Source: Tritrichomonas foetus (lineage: Eukaryota > Parabasalia > Tritrichomonadida > Tritrichomonadidae). From it: 27,209 nucleotides of DNA. The notes beneath the pieces are model-generated. The model worked only from the letters and a program-made list of their open reading frames with translations. It was not told where the DNA came from and made no database searches. Below are positions 8,188 through 16,824 of the stretch, piece after piece. The translations under genes and the position numbers were made by a program. The stretch is taken from NCBI GenBank assembly GCA_001839685.1, contig MLAK01000771.1:21105-48313 (forward strand), given 5' to 3'. The first letter of the stretch is position 1; the number at the start of each line of letters is the position of its first letter.

Positions 8188-9650
8188 TTTTATTTGTAAC
8201 TTTTTTAAAATGTTTACGAAAAAAATATATGAATTTTGTGATGATATTGAATTAATTGAATGAAAGATTTGTAAAGTATTCTATTATCGATATCTTTTCC
8301 ATTTTTTAAAGAGATAATTGGTCTTTGTTAATGTGAATTGACTTAATATATTCTGAAAAAGTTCCATTCGATTGTGTTTTTAAATAACATGTCAAGATTT
8401 TGTACTGTTCAAAATTCTGATAAACGATACATAAGGATTCATTTCACTTTTTTTCTTCTATTCACCATCTATACATTAAACGACGTGTATTTTCATACCA
8501 ATTCATATCTACTACTTTACTGAATGCAATAAACATAACTAACAAATCAATCTTATTGGAATCATGTAATTCATCATTTAATACACCATTCTAAAATCCA
8601 ATCATTGATTTACTCCTAGTAAATCACTATATATTTAAAATATGCATATGATTTATTTTTTAAACAAGATGATGTTCAATGAATTTGTTGAAATCATTAC
8701 CAATTTGGTAAAGTCGAACCAAATACTAAAATGAATATTTCTCCCATCTTTATTACTAGAAAAACACAACTAAAATCGTCAATACTTAGGTGATTATGAA
8801 ATTGAGATCAAATCAAATGAGAAATTGTTCATTAGATGAGGCAAATCATAAATTGTATTTATATTGTCATTAGCCAACAATATAATGAATAAAATGAGTT
8901 TCTAATTCGTAGAAAAGTATATTTTATGACTGGGTACAATGCTAAATACTATAATGAACAAGAGTAGTGGCTGCATGATACCTCATGAGATGCATTACCA
9001 CTTTCTTGAATCTTCAAAGCTATACAAAGAAATAATAAATCTTTATTTAGTTTCATTCAATTCTTCAGAAAGTGTGACTTATTTGACCTTCCATCTTCTC
9101 TTGCTGAGATCTGCAGCAATGATTTGACGTCATATTTAATTGAGGTGATTCGATATTATTACGAAAAGAAGAAGCTAATTATATTCTAAATGAAACCTTT
9201 ATTTTACTTCCTTTATTATCCAGAAACACAATGAAAACCAAAGATCATCTTTGTTTATTCCAAATGTTAACTTTAATTTCTAGAACCAAAAGAACATATT
9301 TTCGAAATACAATTTATTAGTCTCCTACACAAAGGGAAAGTTGAATTCATGGGACTTGTAAGTGATAAAGATCCTGCTTTTTTACTTTGGTTTTATAAAA
9401 ATATAATAAAATAAACCGATTCAAACGTAGGACTATCATTTAAAACAAATCCTGAAGCTACTTTTTAATGTAATGAATGGTATCAAATCAACTTTGTCTG
9501 TAAATCACATATATTTTATAAAAATCAAAAAGATTAAATGAAAGAAAGAAAATGAAGTAAGAAAGTGATGTGGTAAGGAAAGAATGAAAAGGTCAAGCTG
9601 TTTGAACTAATTTTGTTTATTATTTTTTTCTTTTTTAATTTGTTATGTTA
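8188..9650. other. Long intergenic region with decayed coding-like fragments
   Basis: This is the longest gene-free stretch, about 1.46 kb. It includes the eIF4E promoter at the left and the 3' end of the GTPase gene at the right. Between them, short open pieces with protein-like composition are interrupted by stops and frame changes; see the separate entry at 8642-9189. No array, RNA gene or terminal inverted repeats were seen. Confidence 0.5.
8642..9189 (+). pseudogene. Possible relic of a protein-coding gene (family not recognised)
   Basis: Three open pieces on the + strand read like protein. 8642-8734 encodes 30 residues including EFVEIITNLVKSNQILK and, past the stop, IFLPSLLLEK. 8939-9127 opens with ATG. 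The overlapping frame 9010-9189 encodes 59 residues including DLFDLPSSLAEICS, then a Tyr/Lys-rich end. The pieces lie in different frames with stops between them. The style, helical with Leu/Ile/Asn/Lys, resembles the large multi-copy helical or ankyrin-type families of trichomonads, so a dead family copy is plausible. It could equally be chance open frames in AT-rich DNA. Confidence 0.3.
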
Positions 9651-11456
9651 TTATTTTATTTTACTAAGTATATCTTGGGGGAGGTACTTCTTCATCTCCG
9701 CATCCAAATGGGCTTCAATTTGTGTCTGGATTATCTTTTCTTTTTCGTCTTTATTTAAATGAAGGATTAATTCTTCTTGTTTTTTAATCATTAGAAGATT
9801 CTCTACTCGCTTGGCGGAATTATGTTGGGTTTTTTCATGTTCAATGATTTGATCAATATAATCGATGATTGTTATGTCAGATTTTTGCAAAGATTTTTGT
9901 TGAAGTTTTTTGGCTAATTGAGCACATTTTTCTATTTTAATCATTACCACTTTCCAGAGATCAATAAATTTTTGACGGGCATCAGAAAGCATGGATTCTG
10001 CTTTACTTTTATCTCCAAGAGCTGTTTGATATCTTTGTTCCATTGCTTTATCATCTTCATATTCATCATAAGTAGATTCCTCCCATCGATATGGGAAATT
10101 GTGATGTACTGTCCAAGAGTGTCCACAAATCTTGCAATAACCATTTTTATCCATCACAGCACATTCATTCTTTTCGGAATCGTTATCAATATAGCAAGGA
10201 TAATGACATGTTTGATTAGAACATGAAGTGCAGTTAGTAACAAATTCACCTGAACGAAGGTCAACTTTTTGATATCCCGTTCTAGTAACGCGATTTCTAT
10301 TTTTCCAGCCTTGGTTTGTATTAATTTCATCTTCATGACGTTTAATCGATTTAATATCTTCCTTTATATTCTCCATTTCACTTTGTGTTTGTTTAATCGA
10401 ATCAATAAGAGAACCAAGAGTTTCTGTTAAATTTTTCCTTTTTTGAATGATTTCCTTTGTGAGTTTCAAGGACTTAGGTTTTAAACGTCCAATATAATTA
10501 AACAACTCTTGATAAAGTTCTTGTGTGTCGTCCCAGAGAGCTTTATCGCTATGAGATTTTCGGGTATCATTAGGACAGAAAAAAATAGAATTATCAAGTT
10601 GAACATTAAAGTTCACTGAGATCTTATTCGTCTTTAGGGTTTCAATCATTTCTGGTTCAGTTCTACCACCATGTGTAAAAACGAAGATTATATTTTCTTC
10701 AACATCGTCTCCAAATACCTTAAAAGTTTCACTAATTATGTATTTTTGTAAACCATCAAAACGATTTTCAGATGATTTCATTACAAATGCAATAACATTA
10801 ATTTCATCGATCTGATTTTGAAACAGAGAGTGGAATCTTTCGACAGTCTTTTTATCTTGCTCAATTCCTCTTGTATCACCAAAACCAGGTGTATCAACAA
10901 TCGTGACATCGAATGGTACTTTGAAGCCAGGTTGATAATTAAATGTATAAACAGAAACAAAATCTGTTTGACTGTGACCTTGATTATTTACAGCTTCTTT
11001 TCTATCACCAATATCATCTCCAGCAATAATTTTAAACCTGAAATTATCTTCCCATTTAACCCCGAATAGAAAATTGGCAATACCATTTATGAAAGTACTT
11101 TTTCCTGCTCCTGTTTGGCCAATAACTAAAATTCGGAAGTTATTCTTAAATGAAGAAACTTTTGGACCAACATGAATCATTCGGATGCCACTATTAGAAC
11201 ATATTTCAACTTTTGGTAAAAGATAAATTCGAAGAGACCCACTTCCGGAGGTAATTTCTGTCGATGATTGGATAATTTTCTTTTTTAATTCTGTAGAATA
11301 ATCAGCTTGAATAGTGCTCTGATCATTAGGAGAAGTGACCTGTTCATTTTGAGAAGTGTCCTGATCATTGGCTGGTGGTTGAGGTGGCAGTTGGAACTGA
11401 GGATTGCCATTCAATTTCATCAAGCGTTCGTATTGCTCGAGTGAGATCTCAATCAT
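9651..11456 (-). CDS. AIG1/septin-like P-loop GTPase with Cys-rich zinc-binding-type module
   Basis: This 601-residue protein begins with a Gln/Asn/Ser/Pro-rich low-complexity tail (20-55). The G domain follows: P-loop GQTGAGKST at 113-121, DTPGFGDTRG at 188-197, then a FVFTHGG strand at about 258-264 where the NKxD guanine-specificity motif would lie and is not canonical. After a helical, coiled-coil stretch (about 325-385) comes a Cys cluster at 409, 412, 417, 421, 432, 441 and 444 with His 451/452 and FPYRWE, probably binding zinc. A second coiled coil (470-600) ends the protein. The same order of G domain and TCHYPC-type Cys module is known in uncharacterised animal and protist GTPases. 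Role unknown; paralogues of such dynamin/IAN-like GTPases act at membranes. Codon use is AT-rich. Inr-like elements lie 9 and 14 nt upstream. Confidence 0.85.
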   Translation of the reverse strand: MIEISLEQYERLMKLNGNPQFQLPPQPPANDQDTSQNEQVTSPNDQSTIQADYSTELKKKIIQSSTEITSGSGSLRIYLLPKVEICSNSGIRMIHVGPKVSSFKNNFRILVIGQTGAGKSTFINGIANFLFGVKWEDNFRFKIIAGDDIGDRKEAVNNQGHSQTDFVSVYTFNYQPGFKVPFDVTIVDTPGFGDTRGIEQDKKTVERFHSLFQNQIDEINVIAFVMKSSENRFDGLQKYIISETFKVFGDDVEENIIFVFTHGGRTEPEMIETLKTNKISVNFNVQLDNSIFFCPNDTRKSHSDKALWDDTQELYQELFNYIGRLKPKSLKLTKEIIQKRKNLTETLGSLIDSIKQTQSEMENIKEDIKSIKRHEDEINTNQGWKNRNRVTRTGYQKVDLRSGEFVTNCTSCSNQTCHYPCYIDNDSEKNECAVMDKNGYCKICGHSWTVHHNFPYRWEESTYDEYEDDKAMEQRYQTALGDKSKAESMLSDARQKFIDLWKVVMIKIEKCAQLAKKLQQKSLQKSDITIIDYIDQIIEHEKTQHNSAKRVENLLMIKKQEELILHLNKDEKEKIIQTQIEAHLDAEMKKYLPQDILSKIK

Positions 11457-11462
11457 TTATAA

Positions 11463-11472
11463 AGTGAAATGA
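11463..11472 (-). promoter_or_regulatory. Two adjacent Inr-like TCAYW elements
   Basis: On the minus strand TCATT (11472 to 11468) and TCACT (11467 to 11463) are directly adjacent. Inferred leaders are 14 and 9 nt before the ATG at 11456. Confidence 0.45.
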
Positions 11473-12067
11473 AAGTTATCATTAAAAGTTTCTATTGATA
11501 TTATTATTCAAACATTTAAATATTTAAATTTTATGGAAAATTTTTTATTGCCAAACGGTTGAATATGGCTTGATTTCTCAAAATTGATAAATTATTAGAT
11601 AAGATCAATGATATCATATTGAACATTCTATAATACTGCAAGTTATAAAATATGGAAAATTATATTTTATGGAAAATTATATTTTATGGAAAATTATATT
11701 TTATGGAAAATTATATTTTATGGAAAATTATATTTTATGGAAAATTGCACAGGTCATAATCATTAAACATTATATGATCATGGGTAAGGAGTCATACATC
11801 CTTATGGACAAACAAATGGAAAATGTCCATATAACAATGATAAATATTTGGAAGATTCTCTATATTTCACGTGAAAATATTTTCGTTTTTCGATATATCG
11901 AAATAACTTAGAATCTTTCCTGCTCTTTGATATTTTTTAGATTTGGCATGCAATTTTCAAATATTGGTGTTCATGTGCCCTTTAAAAATGTCACATTTCT
12001 CTGAAAGATTTTTTAAGAATATTTTTACTCTAAAAACACAAACAATAATATAATAAAATATTACATA
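11473..12067. other. Intergenic region upstream of the GTPase gene
   Basis: This contains the GTPase promoter, an AACGGT site at 11554-11559, the 17-bp minisatellite at 11651-11746, and the 3' flank of the CFAP100-like gene. The 80-codon open frame that starts in the minisatellite is a by-product of the repeat and is not a gene. Confidence 0.5.
11651..11746. repeat. 17-bp minisatellite, about 5.6 copies
   Basis: The unit TATGGAAAATTATATTT repeats head to tail at 11651, 11668, 11685, 11702, 11719 and 11736, the last copy being cut after 11 bases. The five full copies are identical. Perfect identity suggests recent expansion or ongoing homogenisation. A related TATGGAAAATTTT lies about 120 bp to the left. 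Confidence 0.95.
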
Positions 12068-13735
12068 TTAAAGTTCTTCTCCAAAAAGAAGTTCCAGCTC
12101 CTTCATTTCCGCATATTTTTTCATCTTAATTGCTTCATCATCAGGTTTGATTATTGTAATTGGCAGTAATCTGGAATTCATCGGTCTTCCAGTTTTTCTA
12201 GGAATTGGTCTTTTCGCCCTTTCGATTGCATTTTCAATTTTTCGTTGCTGTTCCATTTCTCTTTTTTCGTTTCGTTCTTTCCTTTGTTTTTCTCTTCTTT
12301 GTGCATCTTTTATTGCCTTTTTCATAGCAAGGAATTCTGGATCGACCATTTTGATTTTTGCAAACATGTTTTCAAATTGATTTTCAATTTTTTCAAGCAT
12401 TGGAAGCGGTCCAATATCAGCATCAACACCAAAACATTTTATATATGTTTTTCTAATTAAACCACTTAAATGTTTCAATTGATCTTCTTTTTCTTCTTGA
12501 GTTTCTTTTTGCCTTTTTGATAATTCGCCTGAATAATCATCAACTGTTTCTATGCTTTGGATATTTTTTATCACTTTTTCTTCTTCTTTTAAAGCCTCGA
12601 TTAATTTTTGATCAATATTTGCAACACCGTTTGAAAAAACTTGTTCAAAATGTTGACAATATTTAATTAAAAGTAGGTTTTCATTTTCTATTCGATGTAA
12701 TTCTTCAATTAGTGTAGATGGGTCTTTGAAAAACTGGAAAACTGTCATATCATCCGGAATGAATTTTAACAGAAAGTTTAAATAAGGACGATAAGTTTCC
12801 AATAAATCTTCATTTTTAGAAATATCGCTTTTGATAAGGGAAATATTTGTTTCAGAATGATGAAGATTTTTTATCAGCGTTGAATGCATTTGTGCTGCAA
12901 TTTCTGCTTGATGTCTTGATCGAGCAAGTGCGGCTTCAAGTTGAACAGTCGACCGTTTATACATTTCAATTTCTTCTGAAATTTTGATTTCTTCTTCTTT
13001 CAATTTTTTTTCTTGTGTTGTTTCTTCTCTGGCAAAACGAGAGATTTCAGATTTCTTTCGATTTATGAAAAGTTGGAAAAGAAACACCTCTCTTTTCTGT
13101 TGAATGAATTCTGACATTATTTGATGACGCGGCCGCTGGCGGGGCTGGCTGTAGCTTGAAGCATTGGAGTTAGTTGACCTGGAGCGAGTTTGATGAGTTT
13201 GGGCCATATTTATATTTGGTCGATCATTGGATGGTGAATTTGACCGAGGTGAAATACTGATTGATGATTCGCCTTCGAGTGTAGAAACCGTTGATTTTGA
13301 CTGTTTTGGATTTATTAAAAAGTTTGCTGAAGATTCAATTAAATCGTCATTGTCCAAATTTGAGCTAACGCTTTGCTCGTCAAGCGATTGTTTCGTATCT
13401 TTGTGTTGGAGTTTTGTATTGGGTGAAGGAGGGAGAGGAGCGGTCGAAGAGAAGCTTCTAGCTTGGGCGCGATTTGTCATAGATAACGGTAAAACACGAG
13501 TGGCGCGAGTCAAGCAGGGCGGTAGGTGAGGTTTCATGTTTTCTGTACGTTGCATAAGTGACATACGACGCGATTTTTCGATTTCGATCATCATTTGCGC
13601 GTTTAGATCGATTCTCTCTTTTAAAGGAAGTTCTTTCTCTTTGATTTGGAATGGATTTGATGTGGTGTCATCTGTAATGATTTGCCCGTCGCCGGCGAGA
13701 TCCATCAGTCGAGCGATGGATTCTTCATCATTCAT
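12068..13735 (-). CDS. CFAP100: Flagellar coiled-coil protein, CFAP100/CCDC37-like (DUF4200)
   Basis: This 555-residue protein has a disordered Ser/Thr/Pro/Arg-rich N-terminal third (to about 200), then a long coiled coil. Residues 207-326 match the DUF4200 pattern of CFAP73, CFAP100 and CCDC38/42 proteins: an opening KREVFLFQLFINRKKSEI, a long Glu/Lys coiled coil, and a closing YRPYLNFLLKFIP. A second coiled coil (about 420-505) precedes PIPRKTGRPM at 510-519, like the Pro/Lys/Gly/Arg tail of CFAP100. Known role: CFAP100 and CFAP73 form the MIA complex that regulates inner dynein arms on the axoneme. The first ATG at 13733-13735 is used; upstream sequence in frame has only a TTG. An AACGGT element is 34 nt upstream. 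Another DUF4200 family member is the main alternative. Confidence 0.72.
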   Translation of the reverse strand: MNDEESIARLMDLAGDGQIITDDTTSNPFQIKEKELPLKERIDLNAQMMIEIEKSRRMSLMQRTENMKPHLPPCLTRATRVLPLSMTNRAQARSFSSTAPLPPSPNTKLQHKDTKQSLDEQSVSSNLDNDDLIESSANFLINPKQSKSTVSTLEGESSISISPRSNSPSNDRPNINMAQTHQTRSRSTNSNASSYSQPRQRPRHQIMSEFIQQKREVFLFQLFINRKKSEISRFAREETTQEKKLKEEEIKISEEIEMYKRSTVQLEAALARSRHQAEIAAQMHSTLIKNLHHSETNISLIKSDISKNEDLLETYRPYLNFLLKFIPDDMTVFQFFKDPSTLIEELHRIENENLLLIKYCQHFEQVFSNGVANIDQKLIEALKEEEKVIKNIQSIETVDDYSGELSKRQKETQEEKEDQLKHLSGLIRKTYIKCFGVDADIGPLPMLEKIENQFENMFAKIKMVDPEFLAMKKAIKDAQRREKQRKERNEKREMEQQRKIENAIERAKRPIPRKTGRPMNSRLLPITIIKPDDEAIKMKKYAEMKELELLFGEEL

Positions 13736-14239
13736 TGAAATAACGATTTTATTCAAATTTTTACAGAGACCGTTTAATAGCTTTATTCTGAATAATTCAG
13801 AATTAGACCATATATCAACCCAATTTTGTTATGAAAGAAACTCGCGTTTATGATAAGTATGATTCATATATATCAATTAATATATATAGATTTTTATGTA
13901 ATAAACTATAACAAAGGCTAATATTATATGAGGAACAGATCAAACTTGAAATCACTCCAACTTTTTATCAAATTTTAGATTTAATTTCGTCAACTGGATA
14001 ATTCATTCATTTTATTTCAGAATCTATCATTGAGCATGAATGTGTAATTCCGGAAGTGAGGATCGAAACTAAGTCAGATAATCTTTGTCTGCAAGTCATC
14101 GAAAACAGAAAAATGTATTTCAATGAATATTTAGTCATACTATCACGATCACTTCTCAATTTTTATAACCAAATTTTGTCACTTTTTCTGCTTCATTTCC
14201 ATTCTATTCAGAATTAATCTTTTCAAAAAGTTTCTCTAT
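13736..14239. other. Divergent promoter region
   Basis: About 500 bases between the divergent CFAP100-like and TMEM230-like genes. It contains GAGACCGTTTA at 13766-13776 near the first gene and CAAAAAGTTTCT at 14224-14235 near the second. No open frame of interest. Confidence 0.5.
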
Positions 14240-14244
14240 TCATA
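14240..14244 (+). promoter_or_regulatory. Inr-like TCAYW element
   Basis: TCATA with the inferred +1 A at 14242, which would give a leader of only 5 nt before the ATG at 14247. A CAAAAAGTTTCT element ends 5 nt before it. Confidence 0.45.
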
Positions 14245-14246
14245 CG

Positions 14247-14612
14247 ATGAAAAATCAAGCTAAATTAGAATCACCATCGCTCCCTTCTTTAAAATCGATT
14301 ATCAGTATCCCATTACGTGGCATTCGTTTCATAGTTAACTGGTTGAAGGCCGGCGAAGCTCCACCAGAAACACATAAAAAATCAATGGCAATTATGACAG
14401 CTCTTCTTTTATTTGGTTTCACCTTCCTCTCAATTTTGGTTCTCGCTATTACCAAGGTTGCTTTTGTTGGCTACGTCCGCGACTCTTACGCAAGCTTTGC
14501 CTTCATGTCATTCCTAACTTTGTGCCCAGGCCTTTACGCGCTCTGGGTGACAGTCTGCTGCTGGAGGAGAATTGATGGATATGACTGGGGAATGATTCCT
14601 TTCTTCGACTGA
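14247..14612 (+). CDS. TMEM230/TMEM134-like (DUF872) two-helix membrane protein
   Basis: This 121-residue protein has a hydrophilic N-terminus and two membrane helices at about 49-69 and 83-106. The segment APPETHKKSMAIM before helix 1 parallels the PPK.PYKAIA of TMEM230. The second helix contains PGLYALWV, matching the family's LPGFYHLRIAY. The C-terminus RIDGYDWGMIPFFD matches the RGYSYDDIPDFDD ending. Length is equal to the human isoform of about 120 residues. Known role: TMEM230 sits on secretory, recycling and synaptic vesicles and affects trafficking. Orientation with both ends cytosolic is expected. The ATG is placed 5 nt after an Inr-like element. Homology rests on several short colinear motifs. 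Confidence 0.78.
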   Translation: MKNQAKLESPSLPSLKSIISIPLRGIRFIVNWLKAGEAPPETHKKSMAIMTALLLFGFTFLSILVLAITKVAFVGYVRDSYASFAFMSFLTLCPGLYALWVTVCCWRRIDGYDWGMIPFFD

Positions 14613-15370
14613 AGAAGAAAAACGAAAAAAATATTGATTATTTATTTGAAAATTAAATAAAAGTTTATTTATGCTTTCTCTTTCATAAATCTTTTTTTAC
14701 AGTTCATTGAATGAATATGGCCATCTGCATAATGTTTTGATATTTCTAAAGAAATTGAAATATTTTTCCCTATATCAATTCACAACTATAAATATGCTAT
14801 TCATATGCAGTTTATACATATTTATCGAAAAAAAAATTGTATCTTTCTTATTTTTCTTACATGTTTGATTTGGTCATTCGCATTTAAGAATCTAATTGAT
14901 TAAAAATTAATTAAACCAAATCAATGTATATAAATACATCTGAGAGAGTGATTATTTCACAAAATAGCGCCAAAAGGAGTGAATGAAAATTCTGATTGAA
15001 ATAAAAGATTGGAATCATACTACCCTTTAATTGAATAATTGATTAGATCATTAAGATGGTAAAAGATTTCGATGATGGTTTCTATATCTAGTTTCGAAAT
15101 ACGGTGATGTTTAGAGAAAGAAAAACTGTCAGGAAAACACAAATCCATTCAATTTCGATAACCGGTCAGAGGATTTTTAATTCAACCTAATACAAAAAAG
15201 CATTTATCGTCAGAATCATTCCTATTCAAAAAGCTATTTAACAACTCACAATATCCATCGTATTCAATATTGAATAACAATTAAATTTTACTGTGAAACA
15301 AAAGGTTTCTCACAAAAAGTATGGAAACTTCTTTTTCCTTCACAAATAGCTTTCATCAATTAAATTGCAC
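14613..15370. other. AT-rich intergenic region, no gene seen
   Basis: About 760 bases between two + strand genes. A TTCTCACAAAAAGT stretch (15307-15320) lies about 50 nt before the CNOT9 ATG and resembles elements before other genes. Otherwise only A/T-rich sequence. Confidence 0.5.
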
Positions 15371-16318
15371 ATGAATATTTATCGACCAAATTCTCCACAA
15401 TGGATGCAAGCCGGTGGACAGAACTTTTCTCCTTCATTTTCAAACGGCCAATTTCAACAACCACAATATCGAAATATCGAACAAGTAATCACACTCGTCA
15501 AGCAATTAACATTAAGTCCTTCAGAGCGGTCTGAAGCTCTTCATACGCTTTCTCTCCATCGAGAACAAATTCCTGATCTCGCTGTCCTTTTGTGGGAATC
15601 GCCAGGAACAATCACTTCCTTATTATTTGAAATATTAGCAATTTATCCGCATTTGGCAGCAACTTCATCAACATCAAATAATCCACCGCCATCGTTAAAT
15701 GCCAGACTTGCATCCCGCGTATGCAACGTCCTTGCCCTCCTCCAATGCGTTGCCGGCCATGATGAAACTCGGATCCCGTTCATCCAGGCAAATATTCCAA
15801 TGTACCTCTTTCCATTCCTTCACACGACAAATACAAGCCGTGAATGTGAATGCTTCAAGTTGACTTCACTTGGCATTCTTGGAAGCCTTGTTAAAGCTGA
15901 GCAGCCAGACATTATTGACTATTTATTGAAGAATGAATTTGTGCCGCTTTGCCTTCGTATTCTTAAATTTGGTCAAGAAATGTCGCGTATCGTGGCAGCT
16001 TTTATTGTACAAAAAATACTCAGCGATATCAACGGCCGCTCACATGTTTGTACATCACCTGAGCGATTGGAAACTGTTTTGAAAGTTCTCAATATAGTTT
16101 TATATGATCTGGCGATTAATTTCAGTCAAAGATTAGCTAAAAACGTTGTTCTGTCGTACGAAGCGCTCCTGCAGGGTGCAGACGTGCGTGCAGCGGTTTC
16201 CAACATGGACATGGAGAAGCTACATCGTGTGCAGCTTTCTCCAACTTGTGATGAATCATTTGTGGCATTTATTGGAAAACTTCTTTCAATTAATGCTACT
16301 AAAGTGGGACACAAGTGA
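15371..16318 (+). CDS. CNOT9: CNOT9/Rcd1/Caf40 subunit of the CCR4-NOT complex
   Basis: This 315-residue protein has a Pro/Gln/Asn-rich leader (1-32) and then the armadillo-repeat Rcd1 domain (about 35-310). Diagnostic blocks are DLAVLLWESPGTI (69-81), SRVCNVLALLQCVAGHDETR (115-134), PMYLFPFLHT (143-152), LTSLGILGSLVK (164-175), PLCLRILKFGQEMS (192-205) and FIVQKILSDINGR (211-223), all nearly as in the human protein. Known role: it binds NOT1 and peptide motifs or RNA to direct CCR4-NOT deadenylation and mRNA decay in the cytoplasm. The ATG at 15371 is the first in frame; two codons upstream is only a TTG. The C-terminal 40 residues are less conserved. No TCAYW Inr lies immediately upstream. 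Confidence 0.95.
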   Translation: MNIYRPNSPQWMQAGGQNFSPSFSNGQFQQPQYRNIEQVITLVKQLTLSPSERSEALHTLSLHREQIPDLAVLLWESPGTITSLLFEILAIYPHLAATSSTSNNPPPSLNARLASRVCNVLALLQCVAGHDETRIPFIQANIPMYLFPFLHTTNTSRECECFKLTSLGILGSLVKAEQPDIIDYLLKNEFVPLCLRILKFGQEMSRIVAAFIVQKILSDINGRSHVCTSPERLETVLKVLNIVLYDLAINFSQRLAKNVVLSYEALLQGADVRAAVSNMDMEKLHRVQLSPTCDESFVAFIGKLLSINATKVGHK

Positions 16319-16824
16319 GACACTGATGCGATTTCAACCCTTTTTTCTTTTCACGTCGTGAATGGAAATGATTTAGTTTTAGTTTCATGTTATTCACAAT
16401 TTTAATTAATGCGTAAATAATAAATAAAACTCGGCCTTTTCTTGCTCTCTAAATTTCGATTCTGTTTTTTATTTTTTTCACATTTTTTCAAACTATATAA
16501 CACATGAATATAAATAACATTTGATGATATTCATAACATTTGATGATATTCATAACATTTGATGATATTCATAACATTTGATGATATTCATAACATTTGA
16601 TGATATTCATAACATTTGATGATATTCATAACATTTGATGATATTCATAACATTTGATGATATTCATAACATTTGATGATATTCATAGGCAGAAATAACG
16701 AAATACTATTTCTGTTTTTGGATTGAAATTCATATAAAATAAAATGAAATAAAAAACAAAAAATAACAAAAATAAAAATTTATACAATTGTCCATTCATG
16801 TCCCCTTAAAAAGAAAGAAGTTCT
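16319..16824. other. Intergenic region between convergent genes with minisatellite
   Basis: About 505 bases holding the 3' ends of CNOT9 and of the mannose-1-phosphate guanylyltransferase gene. A third of it is the 19-bp minisatellite (16514-16684). The rest is A/T-rich without open frames. Confidence 0.55.
16514..16684. repeat. 19-bp minisatellite, 9 identical copies
   Basis: The unit ATAACATTTGATGATATTC occurs nine times head to tail at 16514, 16533, 16552, 16571, 16590, 16609, 16628, 16647 and 16666, with no mismatch, followed by a 3-base stub. Absolute identity indicates a very young or actively homogenised array. It lies between two convergent genes, away from promoters. Confidence 0.97.

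Noticed and set aside
8533..8545. ACTAAC-like intron branch site
   Set aside because: Trichomonad introns end in ACTAACACACAG with a matching GTATGT donor; here no AG acceptor follows and no gene spans the site.
8939..9127. 62-codon + strand open frame as an intact small gene
   Set aside because: A different, overlapping frame (9010-9189) looks at least as protein-like, which fits a decayed gene better than an intact one.
11669..11911. 80-codon + strand open frame starting in the 17-bp minisatellite
   Set aside because: Its first third is only the translated repeat, and the remainder has no protein-like pattern; it lies in the GTPase upstream region.
13120..13150. NotI-like GCGGCCGC in AT-rich DNA, suggesting vector sequence
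   Set aside because: It lies in frame within the CFAP100-like gene, coding for Pro/Arg/Gln residues in a continuous low-complexity stretch, with no other vector sequence around it.
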